From: Blastococcus sp. MG754426
Lineage (GTDB): Bacteria > Actinomycetota > Actinomycetes > Mycobacteriales > Geodermatophilaceae
DNA: 64,000 nucleotides
Direction of reading: 5' to 3'
Assembly (NCBI RefSeq): GCF_021699055.1
Contig: NZ_SSXC01000013.1
Coordinates: 1 to 64,000, forward strand
A model generated the notes under the pieces. That model did not search any database. It saw only the letters and a program-made list of their open reading frames with translations, and had not been told where the DNA came from. Within the stretch, counting starts at the first letter, position 1, and each line of letters begins with the position of its first letter. Positions 36,395-47,270 of the stretch are shown here, in pieces. The translations under genes and the position numbers were made by a program.

Positions 36395-38118
36395 CGCAGC
36401 GCCCCCGGGCGGCGCAGCTTCACCGGCCGCAGCGGCAGCGGCGAGCTGGTCAGATCGGTGCCGGCCACCAGCGGCAGGGTGAGCCGGAACTGGGCGCCCG
36501 CGCCGGGCTGGCCCCACACCTGCAGCCAGCCGCCGTGCAGGCGGGCGTCCTCCAGGCTGATCGACAGGCCCAGCCCGCTGCCGCCGACGGTGCGCACCCG
36601 CGAGGGGTCGGCCCGCCAGAACCGGTCGAACACGTGCTGGGCCTCCCCGGGGCTCAGCCCCACGCCGTGGTCGCGCACGGTCACCGCGGCCGCCGACCGG
36701 TTGGCCGCCAGGGTGATCTCCACGGGGTGCCCGGCGCCGTGCTCGATCGCATTGCCGACCAGGTTGCGCAGGATCCGCTCGACCCGGCGGACGTCGACCT
36801 CGGCCAGGACGCTCTCCTCCGGCCGGGTGACCACCAGCTCGCAGGCGTGCCGCTGGGCGAGCGCGCTCATCCCGTCGACGACCCGCCCCACCAGCGCCCC
36901 CATGTCGGCCGGGGCCGAGTCCAGCACGGCGGCGCCGGCGTCGTACCGGCTGATCTCCAGCAGGTCGGTGAGCAGCGCCTCGAACCGGTCGAGCTCGGCA
37001 CGCAGCAGCTCGGCGGAGCGGGCGACGTGCGCCGGGAAGTCCTCCCGGGCCTCGTGCAGCACCTCCGCGGCCATCTGCACGGTGGTCAGCGGGGTGCGCA
37101 GCTCGTGCGACACGTCGGAGGTGAAGCGCTGCTGGAGCTGGGACAGCCCCTCCAGCTGGGGGATCTGCCGCTGCAGGCTGTCGGCCATCGCGTTGAAGCT
37201 GGTGGCCAGCCGCGCCAGGTCGTCCTCGCCGCGCACCGCCATCCGCTCCTCGAGCTGCCCCTCGGCGAGCCGCTGCGCGGTACCGGCCGCCTGGCGCACC
37301 GGGTCGACCACCAGCCGGGTGACCAGGACGCCGATGCCCACCACGAGCAGGGTGAGCGCAACGCCGCTGATGAGCACCGTGGTGCGGATCAGGCCGAGGC
37401 TCTCCTGCTCCTGCTGCAGCGGGAACACGTAGTAGAGCTCGATCCGGTCGGGCCCCTGCGCGTCCCCGGTCACCGGGGCGCCCACCACGAGGCTGGGCCG
37501 GGGATCCCCCGCGTCACCGGGGACCATGTCGTACTTCGACGCCTGGTTGCCGGCGTCCACCGCGGCCCGCAGCTCCTGGGGCAGCGCGGCGGTGAGCGGC
37601 CGCTGGTTGGTGGCGGGGATCTCCGTGCCGCCGGAGGGGCGGTAGACCATCACGACGTCGAAGTCCCCGGCCGCGCCACCGCGGTCGAGCAGCTGGTTCA
37701 CCGTGCGGGCGAGGGTGGCGCGGACGCTGGCGGCGTCCCCGGTCGCGATGCCGGCCACCTCGCTCTGCGCGTAGACCACGCCGGCCTGCACCTGGTCGAT
37801 CGCGGCCTGCCGCTTGACGTCGAGCAGCTGGTCCTTGATCTGGCTGAACAGCACCAGGCTCACGATCACGACCACGGTGCCGGCGAGCAGCATGGCGATG
37901 GCGCCGATGCGCACCTGCAGCGACGAGCGCCAGGCCTGCGCCGTCCGGGCACCGAGCTCGCGCAGGGCCCGCCTGGTGCGGCGGCGCGCCCGCCCGGCCC
38001 GGCGGCGCAGCCCGCGTCCCAGCCGGACGAGCTCGTCCCGGGTGCCCGGCCGGCCACCGCCCCCCGGGGTGGGCTGGTCGGCCCCCGTGCCCGTCGCGGG
38101 GGTCCGGGTGGCGGTCAC
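36391..38118 (-). CDS. mtrB: sensor histidine kinase MtrB
   Basis: Membrane kinase of 575 residues. A first membrane helix at about residues 72-94 and a second near 245-270 flank the extracellular sensor; a HAMP domain follows (VDPVRQAAGTAQRLAEGQLE), then the H-box FTSDVSHELRTPLTTV, N-box NLVGNAIEHG and GGSGLGLSI. It phosphorylates MtrA to control cell wall and division genes. GTG start at 38118. Corresponds to Rv3245c. Confidence 0.96.
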   Translation of the reverse strand: MTATRTPATGTGADQPTPGGGGRPGTRDELVRLGRGLRRRAGRARRRTRRALRELGARTAQAWRSSLQVRIGAIAMLLAGTVVVIVSLVLFSQIKDQLLDVKRQAAIDQVQAGVVYAQSEVAGIATGDAASVRATLARTVNQLLDRGGAAGDFDVVMVYRPSGGTEIPATNQRPLTAALPQELRAAVDAGNQASKYDMVPGDAGDPRPSLVVGAPVTGDAQGPDRIELYYVFPLQQEQESLGLIRTTVLISGVALTLLVVGIGVLVTRLVVDPVRQAAGTAQRLAEGQLEERMAVRGEDDLARLATSFNAMADSLQRQIPQLEGLSQLQQRFTSDVSHELRTPLTTVQMAAEVLHEAREDFPAHVARSAELLRAELDRFEALLTDLLEISRYDAGAAVLDSAPADMGALVGRVVDGMSALAQRHACELVVTRPEESVLAEVDVRRVERILRNLVGNAIEHGAGHPVEITLAANRSAAAVTVRDHGVGLSPGEAQHVFDRFWRADPSRVRTVGGSGLGLSISLEDARLHGGWLQVWGQPGAGAQFRLTLPLVAGTDLTSSPLPLRPVKLRRPGALR

Positions 38119-38188
38119 CGCTCCAGTGTCACCCGGCCGGCGACGGATGCGGGTAGGCCGCGCACGGTGAGGCTCGCCTCGCCTCCGC

Positions 38189-38905
<717 letters not shown>

Positions 38906-39005
38906 TCTGCGCTGTTCAGGGCGTCGAGGGGTCCCGCCCCACCCGCGCGGGTGGCTGCCGGGACGCGTGTGACGCCCCGGACCGCCCGCGGGCATAGGAG
39001 GCGAT

Positions 39006-39035
39006 ACCTGCGCCTCAGGCCCCCGAGACGCAGGT
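39006..39035 (-). other. hairpin between ahcY and mtrA
   Basis: Arms 39006-39016 and 39025-39035 pair over 11 positions; the one imperfect pair is G-U only in the minus-strand RNA. It may be a terminator of ahcY or part of the mtrA leader. Confidence 0.4.
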
Positions 39036-39067
39036 AGAGCTTCCTGTGCCCCTGCTGGTGACGTGCT

Positions 39068-39131
39068 GGAACGGCCCCGCTGCAGGGCCCCACGGCGCGC
39101 GAAGCGTGCCGTGGGGGGCAGCGGGGTCCTT
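39068..39131 (-). repeat. dispersed palindromic element, copy 2
   Basis: Outer arms CCCCGCTGC (39075-39083) and GCAGCGGGG (39118-39126); inner arms CCCCACGGC (39088-39096) and GCCGTGGGG (39108-39116). It begins 2 bases after the ahcY stop. Confidence 0.75.
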
Positions 39132-39133
39132 TC

Positions 39134-40630
<1,497 letters not shown>

Positions 40631-40758
40631 GGAGGCTCCAGGTGGTGCCCGGCAGCTGGCCGGGCGATGCAGTCGGATGCAGGGTCGCTTCGATCCCCGT
40701 GACCGGGGAGAGCGAGCATGCCGAGGCTTCGGCGGGGCTCGTGCCGTTCCCCAGGATA
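40631..40758 (-). promoter_or_regulatory. ahcY promoter and structured leader
   Basis: TATCCT (minus strand, 40758-40753) is a good -10. The leader of about 115 bases can form GCCGA-4-TCGGC, CCCCG-4-CGGGG and, near the start codon, GCCCGGC-5-GCCGGGC, and has TGCATC twice. It does not match the SAH riboswitch consensus as I know it. Confidence 0.45.
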
Positions 40759-40801
40759 GGCGGCCGCCGCCACCCCGTCGCCCGACGACCACCCGGGCGG
40801 G

Positions 40802-41689
40802 TCAGCCCTCGCAGCCGACGCCGTCGCCGTCGCCGTCGAACCGCTCCGAGAAGCCCGGCTCGCCCCGGTGGATCGGTGCCGCCCCGGCCGCGCGGACCGC
40901 GGCGCAGTCCGCGTAGGCCGGCGCCGGCGCGGCCGCCGCGTCCGGGGCGGGCCCGGCGTCGGGCGGTGCGGCGCCCGCCGGCAGGGGCTCCTCGGGGCAA
41001 CCGGCGAGCACCCCGGCCATGGCGTCCCGCTCGGCCTGCGTCACCCACAGCCCGTAGCCGGCCTTCACCGCGACCTGCCGCGCCACGTAGGCGCACCGGT
41101 AGCCGGTCGCCGGCGGCAGCCACGTCGCCGCGTCGCCGTCGCCCTTCTGCATGTTGAGCGAACCGTCGACGGCCAGCAGGTTGAGCGGGTCGTTGGCGAA
41201 CCGGACGCGGCGCTCCTCGTCCCAGCCCTGCGCGCCCTTCTGCCAGGCGTCCGACAGCGCGACGACGTGGTCGACCTGCACGTCGTCGCTGGTGTCCTGC
41301 CCGCGCACGAAGTCGATCGTGCCGCCCGAGTACGGGTCGGCGAAGGTACCGGTGGCGACGACGCACTCCCGGGTGCCCGGGACGGACGTCTCCCCCGTCA
41401 GGTCGCGGGCGAGGACGTCGTTGCGGGTGTCGCAACCGTTCCGGTCGGTGTCGACCCACCCGTGGCCGAACTCGTCGCGGTCGTAGCCCGTCCTCGGGGC
41501 GCGGCCCTTGACCTCGAGCCCGTCCAGCGCCGCCCGGGCGGAGCCCGCGGCCGGCGCGGGGGCGTCGGCCGTCGCCCCGGCGCCGTCGCCGGCCCCGGCG
41601 GCGGCGAGCGGCTCGCAGCCCGTCAGCAGGCCGAGCGCGAGCGCCATCCCGGCGAGCCGGCGGGCGCGGGACCCGGGTCGGACGTGCAC
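40802..41689 (-). CDS. secreted HNH/DUF1524 nuclease lipoprotein with Excalibur domain
   Basis: Exported protein of 295 residues. The N-terminus is a lipoprotein signal (LGLLTGC). The nuclease domain has VQVDHVVALSDAWQKGA and, downstream, FANDPLNLLAVDGSLNMQKG, typical of HNH (DUF1524/GmrSD C-terminal) nucleases. It ends with an Excalibur calcium-binding motif (FDGDGDGVGCEG). It may degrade DNA outside the cell. GTG 41689 has GGGGGAG 5 bases upstream. Confidence 0.85.
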   Translation of the reverse strand: MHVRPGSRARRLAGMALALGLLTGCEPLAAAGAGDGAGATADAPAPAAGSARAALDGLEVKGRAPRTGYDRDEFGHGWVDTDRNGCDTRNDVLARDLTGETSVPGTRECVVATGTFADPYSGGTIDFVRGQDTSDDVQVDHVVALSDAWQKGAQGWDEERRVRFANDPLNLLAVDGSLNMQKGDGDAATWLPPATGYRCAYVARQVAVKAGYGLWVTQAERDAMAGVLAGCPEEPLPAGAAPPDAGPAPDAAAAPAPAYADCAAVRAAGAAPIHRGEPGFSERFDGDGDGVGCEG

Positions 41690-41780
41690 GGAACTCCCCC
41701 AGCAGCCGGACGGCGGTCGTCCCGACGCTAGGCCGGTGCGCCACGGGCCCGGCGGCGCAACGCCGCGGGTGGCCGGGGTC

Positions 41781-42956
41781 TCAGCTGAGGTTGGTCGTGG
41801 CCCGGTAGAGGACGGCGGGGCCGCGGGCGGTCACCGGCTCGCCCGCGGGGAGGAACGCCGCGCGCCCCTTCTCCAGGGTCAGCTCGCCGTCGACCGAGGC
41901 CAGCACCGCAGTGCCCTCCGTGCACAGCAGCAGCTGCGGCCCGCGCGTGGTGAGCGTGCCGGACTGCTCGTCGAGGTGCACGCGGGTGAGGTCGAAGTCC
42001 TGCACCGGCACCGGGTAGCGCAGCCCGCCCGGCCCGAGCACCGGGTGGATCACCGGCACCCTGCCGTCGGTGAAGTCCAGGACCTCGATCAGCGCCGCCA
42101 GGTCCACGTGCTTGGCCGTCAGCCCGCCGCGCAGCACGTTGTCCGAGCTGGCCATGACCTCGACGCCGGCGCCGGAGAGGTAGGCGTGCAGGTTGCCGGC
42201 GGGCAGGAACACCGCCTCCCCCGGCGCGAGCTTGAGGTGGTTGCACATCAGCGAGATGACGACCCCGGGGTCGCCGGGGTAGGTCTCGGCCAGCGTCGCG
42301 GCCCACCGGTAGGTGTTGATGAACTCGGGGTCGGCCGCGGCCACGAACCGGGCGGCCGCGGTGGCGACGGCGTGCACCAGCTCGGTGCGCCGCTCGCCGG
42401 TCAGCGCCAGCAGCTGCGGGATCGCCGCCCGCAGGCCACCGCGCGCCAGGGCGGCGATGGTGGGCTTGAGCTCGGGCACCTGGAGCTTGGCCAGGCAGTG
42501 CAGCGACTCCTCCACCGGCCGGAAGCCGCACAGCGCCTCGAACGTGGTGAGCGCCAGCAGCAGCTCGGGCTTGTGGAAGGGGTCCTTGAAGGTGCGGGTC
42601 GGGTCGTCGTGCGGGATGCCGGCGGCCTCCTCGGCCGCGTAGCCCACCTCCGCCTGCGCCGTCGTCGGGTGCGCCTGCAGCGACAGCGGCGTGTCGGCCG
42701 CCAGCACCTTGAGCAGGAAGGGCAGCCGCGCCCCGAACCGCTCCACCACGGCGGGGCCGAGCAGCCGGTCGGGGTCCTCGGCGATCGCCTTGTCGAGCGG
42801 GCGCCCGTCGGAGAGGGTGCTGGGCTCGTCGGGGTGCGCGCCCACCCACAGCTCCGCGTGCGGGCGGTCCGCGGGCACGGGATCGCCCAGGAGCTCGGGG
42901 ATGACGGTGCGGCTACCCCAGGGGTAGTACCGGACACCGTTGCTCAGCTGCCACAT
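41781..42956 (-). CDS. manA: mannose-6-phosphate isomerase, class I
   Basis: Zinc enzyme of 391 residues that interconverts fructose-6-P and mannose-6-P, feeding GDP-mannose with Pmm and ManC. The zinc site includes QAHPT and a later FLPAGNLHAYLSG; SSDNVLRGGLTAKHVD is the family signature. ATG 42956 stands 9 bases after TAACCT. Corresponds to Rv3255c. Confidence 0.95.
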   Translation of the reverse strand: MWQLSNGVRYYPWGSRTVIPELLGDPVPADRPHAELWVGAHPDEPSTLSDGRPLDKAIAEDPDRLLGPAVVERFGARLPFLLKVLAADTPLSLQAHPTTAQAEVGYAAEEAAGIPHDDPTRTFKDPFHKPELLLALTTFEALCGFRPVEESLHCLAKLQVPELKPTIAALARGGLRAAIPQLLALTGERRTELVHAVATAAARFVAAADPEFINTYRWAATLAETYPGDPGVVISLMCNHLKLAPGEAVFLPAGNLHAYLSGAGVEVMASSDNVLRGGLTAKHVDLAALIEVLDFTDGRVPVIHPVLGPGGLRYPVPVQDFDLTRVHLDEQSGTLTTRGPQLLLCTEGTAVLASVDGELTLEKGRAAFLPAGEPVTARGPAVLYRATTNLS

Positions 42957-42965
42957 CGTCTGCGC

Positions 42966-42971
42966 AGGTTA
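42966..42971 (-). promoter_or_regulatory. -10 element of manA
   Basis: TAACCT on the minus strand, 9 bases before the ATG at 42956; a leader of at most a few bases. Confidence 0.45.
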
Positions 42972-43019
42972 CGGGCCGCCTCCGCCTCGCGGAACGGACC
43001 TCACCCCTTGGGACCGACC

Positions 43020-44768
43020 TCAGACGGCGGCACGCACGTCCGGGGCGCCCAGCCGGGCAGCATCCGCGGTCCGGTCGTCGGGCATCCGCTGGGACTCGCG
43101 CTCGGCCTCCACCCGCGCTGCGTAGTGGGCGACCTCCCGGGCGGTCTGCTCCTGGTCCCAGCCGAGCACCGGCGCCATGAGGGCGGCGACCTCGGCGGCC
43201 GAATCCACCCCGCGGTGCGGCGTCTCGATCGAGACGCGCATGCGCCGGGTGAGCACGTCGTCGAGGTGCAGGGCGCCCTCGGCGGTGACCGCGTGCACGA
43301 CCTCCGCCGCCAGGTGCCGGGGCGCGCCGGCCAGCGGCCGGCCCAGCGCCGGGTCCGCGCGCACCAGGCCGAGGACGGCCTCCACCTGGTCGCCGTGGCG
43401 CTCGAGCAGCCGGGCGACGACCTCCTCGGCCAGCCCGTGCACGGCCGCCAGCTCGGCCGCGCGCCCCCGCACCGCCGCCCAGCCGCGCGCGCCGACCAGC
43501 GGCAGCTCGGCGGTGCGCGACCCCGGGGCGCCGGGCAGCCACCGGGCGGCGGCGTCGACGGCGTCGGCCGCCATCACCCGGTAGGTCGTGTACTTGCCGC
43601 CGGCGACCAGCACCAGCCCGGGCACGGGGGTGACGACGGCGTGCTCCCGGGAGAGCCGGCTGGTGTCGTCGGACTCCCCCGCCAGCAGCGGCCGCAGCCC
43701 CGCGTACACCCCGACCACGTCCTCGGTGGTGAGCGGGCGGGCCAGCACCCGGTTGACCTGGTCGAGCAGGTAGTCGATGTCGGCGCTGCTGGCGGCGGGG
43801 TGGTCGCGGTCCAGCCGCCACGGGGTGTCGGTGGTGCCGACGATCCAGTGCTCCCGCCAGGGGATCACGAACAGCACGCTGGTGGGCGTGCGCAGGATCA
43901 GCCCGTCGGGGTCGAGGTCCCCGCCCTCGATCGCCGCCCGCGGCACCACCAGGTGCACGCCCTTGGACGCCCGCACCCGCAGGCTCGGCGCCGACGCGCC
44001 CAGCATCCGGCCGACGTCGTCGCTCCACACCCCGGTGGCCGCGATGACGCTGCGGGCCCGGACGGTGAAGGTCGACCCGTCGGCCAGGTCGGCCACCCGC
44101 ACCCCGACGACGGCGGCGTCCGGCGCGTCCCCGTCCCGGAGCAGGCCGACGACCCGGGCGCTGGACAGCGCGGCGGCGCCGTACCCGGCGGCGGTGCGCA
44201 CGACGGCCAGGGTGTGCCGGGCGTCGTCGACCTGGGCGTCCCAGTACCGGATCGCGCCGCGGACGACGTCGCGGCGCAGCGCCGGGAAGGCCGCCAGCGC
44301 GGCCCGCCGCGACAGGTGCCGGTGGCGCGGGATGTCGCGGTCGCGGACGAACGCCGCCCCGAGCAGGTCGTACAGCGCCACCCCGGCGCCGTAGTAGGCG
44401 CGTTGCCACACCGGCGCGGTCAGCGGCAGCAGGAACGGCAGGGGGCGCACCAGGTGCGGGGCGATGGTGCGGATCAGCCCGGCCCGCTCCTTGAGCGCCT
44501 CGCGGACCAGCGGGAAGGCCAGCTGCTCCAGGTAGCGCAGGCCGCCGTGGATGAGCTTGCTCGACCGGCTGGAGGTGCCCGCGGCCCAGTCCCGGGCCTC
44601 GAGCAGCCCGACCGACAGCCCCCGGCTGGCCGCGTCCAGGGCGGCCCCGGCGCCGGTGACGCCGCCCCCGATCACCAGGACGTCGACCACCTCCTCGGCC
44701 AGCCGGGCGCGGTCGGCCCGGCGGCGCTCCGGCGACAGCAGCGTGCGATCGATCCCCACCACGTGCAT
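43020..44768 (-). CDS. glpD: glycerol-3-phosphate dehydrogenase (FAD)
   Basis: Membrane-associated flavoenzyme of 582 residues that oxidises glycerol-3-P to dihydroxyacetone phosphate and passes electrons to quinone. The FAD motif is VDVLVIGGGVTGAGAALDAA; SSRSSKLIHGGLRYLEQL and ARSVIAATGVWSDDVG are family markers. The C-terminal 120 residues form the DAO_C cap. ATG 44768. It is not linked functionally to the mannose genes around it. Confidence 0.95.
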   Translation of the reverse strand: MHVVGIDRTLLSPERRRADRARLAEEVVDVLVIGGGVTGAGAALDAASRGLSVGLLEARDWAAGTSSRSSKLIHGGLRYLEQLAFPLVREALKERAGLIRTIAPHLVRPLPFLLPLTAPVWQRAYYGAGVALYDLLGAAFVRDRDIPRHRHLSRRAALAAFPALRRDVVRGAIRYWDAQVDDARHTLAVVRTAAGYGAAALSSARVVGLLRDGDAPDAAVVGVRVADLADGSTFTVRARSVIAATGVWSDDVGRMLGASAPSLRVRASKGVHLVVPRAAIEGGDLDPDGLILRTPTSVLFVIPWREHWIVGTTDTPWRLDRDHPAASSADIDYLLDQVNRVLARPLTTEDVVGVYAGLRPLLAGESDDTSRLSREHAVVTPVPGLVLVAGGKYTTYRVMAADAVDAAARWLPGAPGSRTAELPLVGARGWAAVRGRAAELAAVHGLAEEVVARLLERHGDQVEAVLGLVRADPALGRPLAGAPRHLAAEVVHAVTAEGALHLDDVLTRRMRVSIETPHRGVDSAAEVAALMAPVLGWDQEQTAREVAHYAARVEAERESQRMPDDRTADAARLGAPDVRAAV

Positions 44769-44819
44769 GCGGTCAGTCTCCCCCCGCCCCGTCCCGGGGC
44801 TCGCGCAGCGGCAGCCACC

Positions 44820-44875
44820 CCGGCCCCCTGCAGGGGCCCGCCGGGAGCGGGCGAGCGGTGGGGGCAGGGGGTGGA
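44820..44875 (-). repeat. dispersed palindromic element, copy 3
   Basis: Outer arms CCCCCTGC (44824-44831) and GCAGGGGG (44864-44871) with a CCGCC/GCGG-type centre, starting 5 bases after the DUF808 stop. Confidence 0.75.
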
Positions 44876-44880
44876 CTTGT

Positions 44881-45825
44881 TCAGTGGGCGCCGGCGCCCG
44901 ACTTGTCGCGGTGCACCGTCAGGTTCATGACCAGCACGACGAGCGCCCCGACGACCAGGCCGAGCAGCGCGCTGGCGAGCGTGTTGACCAGCCAGCCCAC
45001 GACCCCGCCGAGCGCGCCGGTCGCGTCGTGCGCGGCCTCCTCCAGGTGGTGGACGACGTCGTAGAGACCGTGCCAGCCGAGCTCCTCGGTGCCCACCAGG
45101 ATGATGTGCCCCCCGACCCACAGCATGGCCGCGGTCCCGACGACGGTCAGCGCCGAGAGCAGCTTCGGCATCGCCTTCACCAGCCCGCGGCCGAACGCGG
45201 CCACCCGCTTCCCGGCCCGCTGGGACAGGCTCAGCCCGACGTCGTCCATCTTCACGATGAGGCCCACGACGCCGTAGACGAGGACGGTGATCCCCACGGC
45301 GACGACGACGAGGATGATCGCCCGCGACCAGAACGCCTCGCCGGCCACCTCGTTCAGCGAGATGACCATGATCTCGGCCGACAGGATGAAGTCGGTGCGC
45401 ACCGCACCGCTCACGATGGTCTTCTCGTCCGGGAGCGCGTCCTCCACCGTGGCGTGCGCCTCGGCGTGCCCGCTGACCCGGTGCCAGATCTTCTCCGCCC
45501 CCTCGTAGCAGAGGTAGGCGCCGCCGATCATCAGGATCGGGGTCAGCAGCCACGGCAGGAACTGGCTGAGCAGCAGGATCGCCGGGAGGATGATCAGCAG
45601 CTTGTTGCGCAGCGAGCCCAGCGCGATCTTCCGGATGATCGGCAGCTCGCGCTCGGCGTTCAGGCCGTGCACGTACTGGGGCGTGACGGCGGTGTCGTCG
45701 ACCACGACGCCGGCGGCCTTCATGCTGGCCCGTCCGGCGGCTGCGCCGATGTCGTCGATGGAGGCGGCGGCCGCGCGCGCCAGCACCGCCACGTCGTCGA
45801 GCAGGGCTACCAGTCCACCCGCCAA
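44881..45825 (-). CDS. DUF808 family inner membrane protein (YedI type)
   Basis: Membrane protein of 314 residues and unknown function. The conserved N-terminus (GGLVALLDDVAVLARAAA) and GAVRTDFILSAEIMVISL are DUF808 signatures. Four to six hydrophobic helices are visible, at about residues 78-101, 166-192, 219-243 and 277-301. The GTG/ATG at 45825 precedes MAGG. No operon partner is evident. Confidence 0.88.
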   Translation of the reverse strand: MAGGLVALLDDVAVLARAAAASIDDIGAAAGRASMKAAGVVVDDTAVTPQYVHGLNAERELPIIRKIALGSLRNKLLIILPAILLLSQFLPWLLTPILMIGGAYLCYEGAEKIWHRVSGHAEAHATVEDALPDEKTIVSGAVRTDFILSAEIMVISLNEVAGEAFWSRAIILVVVAVGITVLVYGVVGLIVKMDDVGLSLSQRAGKRVAAFGRGLVKAMPKLLSALTVVGTAAMLWVGGHIILVGTEELGWHGLYDVVHHLEEAAHDATGALGGVVGWLVNTLASALLGLVVGALVVLVMNLTVHRDKSGAGAH

Positions 45826-45901
45826 GGGAGTTCCTTCCGGTCGGTCAGCACCGGTGTGCTGTCGCAGATGATGGTGGACCGTCCGCGGGCCGCGCGCGCC
45901 T

Positions 45902-47047
45902 TCAGGGGCGCGGCGCGCGCTCCAGGTCGAGCGCCAGCGCCAGGTAGACGGCGCTGAAGTCGGCGACGGCGAGCTGCCGGGCCACGTGGGGCAGCCGGCC
46001 GAACCGGTCGGGGTCCCCGTGCTCGGCCAGGCCGCTGACCGGGACGCTGTGGGCGGCAGCGGTGCCCAGCACCTGCTGCATCGCCTCCTCCGCCGACCGC
46101 GGCTCCCGCTCCCCCGCGCCCTCGTGCCCGCCGGCGCCGGGGTCGCGGACGGTCAGGAGCCGCAGCCGCCGGCCGGTGTCGTCGGCGCGGTCGCGGAAGA
46201 AGTCGTCGGCGGCGTCCTGCGGGGCCAGCGGTCCGCCGAGGACGGCGCAGGCGGCCACCCGCTGGTCGGGCAGCCGGAAGTCGGTCGCGGGCACGCCCGC
46301 GAGCGTCGCGAGCTGGTCGGCGAAGCGGGTCGCCGCGGCGCCCGCCAGCGGCCCCTCCGAGGCGATCACCGGGAGGGCGTCCAGCAGCTCCAGCGCCAGG
46401 CTCTTGGCCGGGTTGACGAAGGTCTCCCGCGCCGGGCCGCACTCCGCCGCCACCTCGTCGAGCGCGGCCGCGACCGCCTCCGGGTCGGCGACGCCGGGCG
46501 CCAGCAGCCCCAGGTCGGTGGCCAGGCGCAGCATCGGGGTGAGCAGCGACCACAGGGTCGTGTGCCGGACGCGGCTGCGCGGCAGGGCCACGTAGGGCGC
46601 CCGGGCGGAGGCGCAGACGCCGCGCAGCGGGGCGTCGTCGGCGCCGATGCCGACCAGGGAGACCCCCCGGCGGGCGGCCTCGTAGGCCGGCCCGACCGCG
46701 TAGGCGCCGGCGCCGGTGCGGGTGGCCACGACCGCGATGTCGCTCGGGCCGGTCCACACCGGGAGCGCCGGGCCCGGGACGACGTCGACGGTGACCGGGC
46801 TCGAGGGCCCGAGGAGGGCCCGCAGCACCGAGGCGGCGACGGCCCCCTCCCGCCGGGCGACGACGACCAGCCCGCGGGGCCGGCCGCCGCTGGTGACCCG
46901 GTCCAGGCCGGCTTCCTCGGTCAGCCGGGTGGTCTCCCGCACCTGCGCGCCGGAGCCGGCCACGGCCGGCAGCAGGCCTCGGGGGTCGCGCGCCCGCAGC
47001 AGCTCGAGGTCGTCGAGCACCTCCTCGGCCAGCTCCGGTGAGATCAC
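45902..47047 (-). CDS. SIS-domain protein (Rv3256c-like, PGI/PMI-type)
   Basis: Protein of 381 residues with a sugar isomerase fold. The N-terminal SIS-type half has VVVARREGAVAASVLRALLG and DIAVVATRTGAGAYAVGPAY; the second half resembles the C-terminal domain of bifunctional phosphoglucose/phosphomannose isomerases (FVNPAKSLALELLDALPVIA). Between manA and pmm, as in mycobacteria, it probably acts in mannose phosphate supply, but activity is unproven. Confidence 0.8.
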   Translation of the reverse strand: MISPELAEEVLDDLELLRARDPRGLLPAVAGSGAQVRETTRLTEEAGLDRVTSGGRPRGLVVVARREGAVAASVLRALLGPSSPVTVDVVPGPALPVWTGPSDIAVVATRTGAGAYAVGPAYEAARRGVSLVGIGADDAPLRGVCASARAPYVALPRSRVRHTTLWSLLTPMLRLATDLGLLAPGVADPEAVAAALDEVAAECGPARETFVNPAKSLALELLDALPVIASEGPLAGAAATRFADQLATLAGVPATDFRLPDQRVAACAVLGGPLAPQDAADDFFRDRADDTGRRLRLLTVRDPGAGGHEGAGEREPRSAEEAMQQVLGTAAAHSVPVSGLAEHGDPDRFGRLPHVARQLAVADFSAVYLALALDLERAPRP

Positions 47048-47060
47048 GGCGCGCCCACCC

Positions 47061-47270
47061 TCAGCCGCGCTGCCGCGCCTCGTCCAGCAGCAGCACCGGG
47101 ATGCCGTCGCGGACGGGGAAGCCCCGGTCGCAGGTGCCGCAGACCAGCTCGGAGGCGGCCTCGTCGACGGTCAGCGGCGTGTGGTGGGTGTCGGGGCAGG
47201 CGAGGATCGACAGCAGCTCCGGGTCCAGCCCCAGCGGGCCGGCGGCGGGACTGCTCCGGGGACCGGTCAC
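47061..47270 (-). CDS. Trm112 family small protein
   Basis: Small protein of 69 residues with the Trm112 fold: LLSILACPDTHHTPLTVDEA, CGTCDRGFPVRDGIPVLLLD. The CPxC pair is reduced to CPDT while the second CxxC is kept. GTG 47270 overlaps the pmm stop. Trm112 proteins activate methyltransferases in other organisms; here the partner is unknown. Confidence 0.85.
   Translation of the reverse strand: MTGPRSSPAAGPLGLDPELLSILACPDTHHTPLTVDEAASELVCGTCDRGFPVRDGIPVLLLDEARQRG

Noticed and set aside
40631-40758. SAH or SAM riboswitch before ahcY
   Set aside because: I looked for the SAH (GAGGAGCGCUGC, GCCAGGCUCGG, AACGGCGCUC) and SAM-I/IV core words and did not find them in order.
41508-44930. 1140-residue open frame opposite manA and glpD
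   Set aside because: No motif; the minus strand encodes complete known enzymes.
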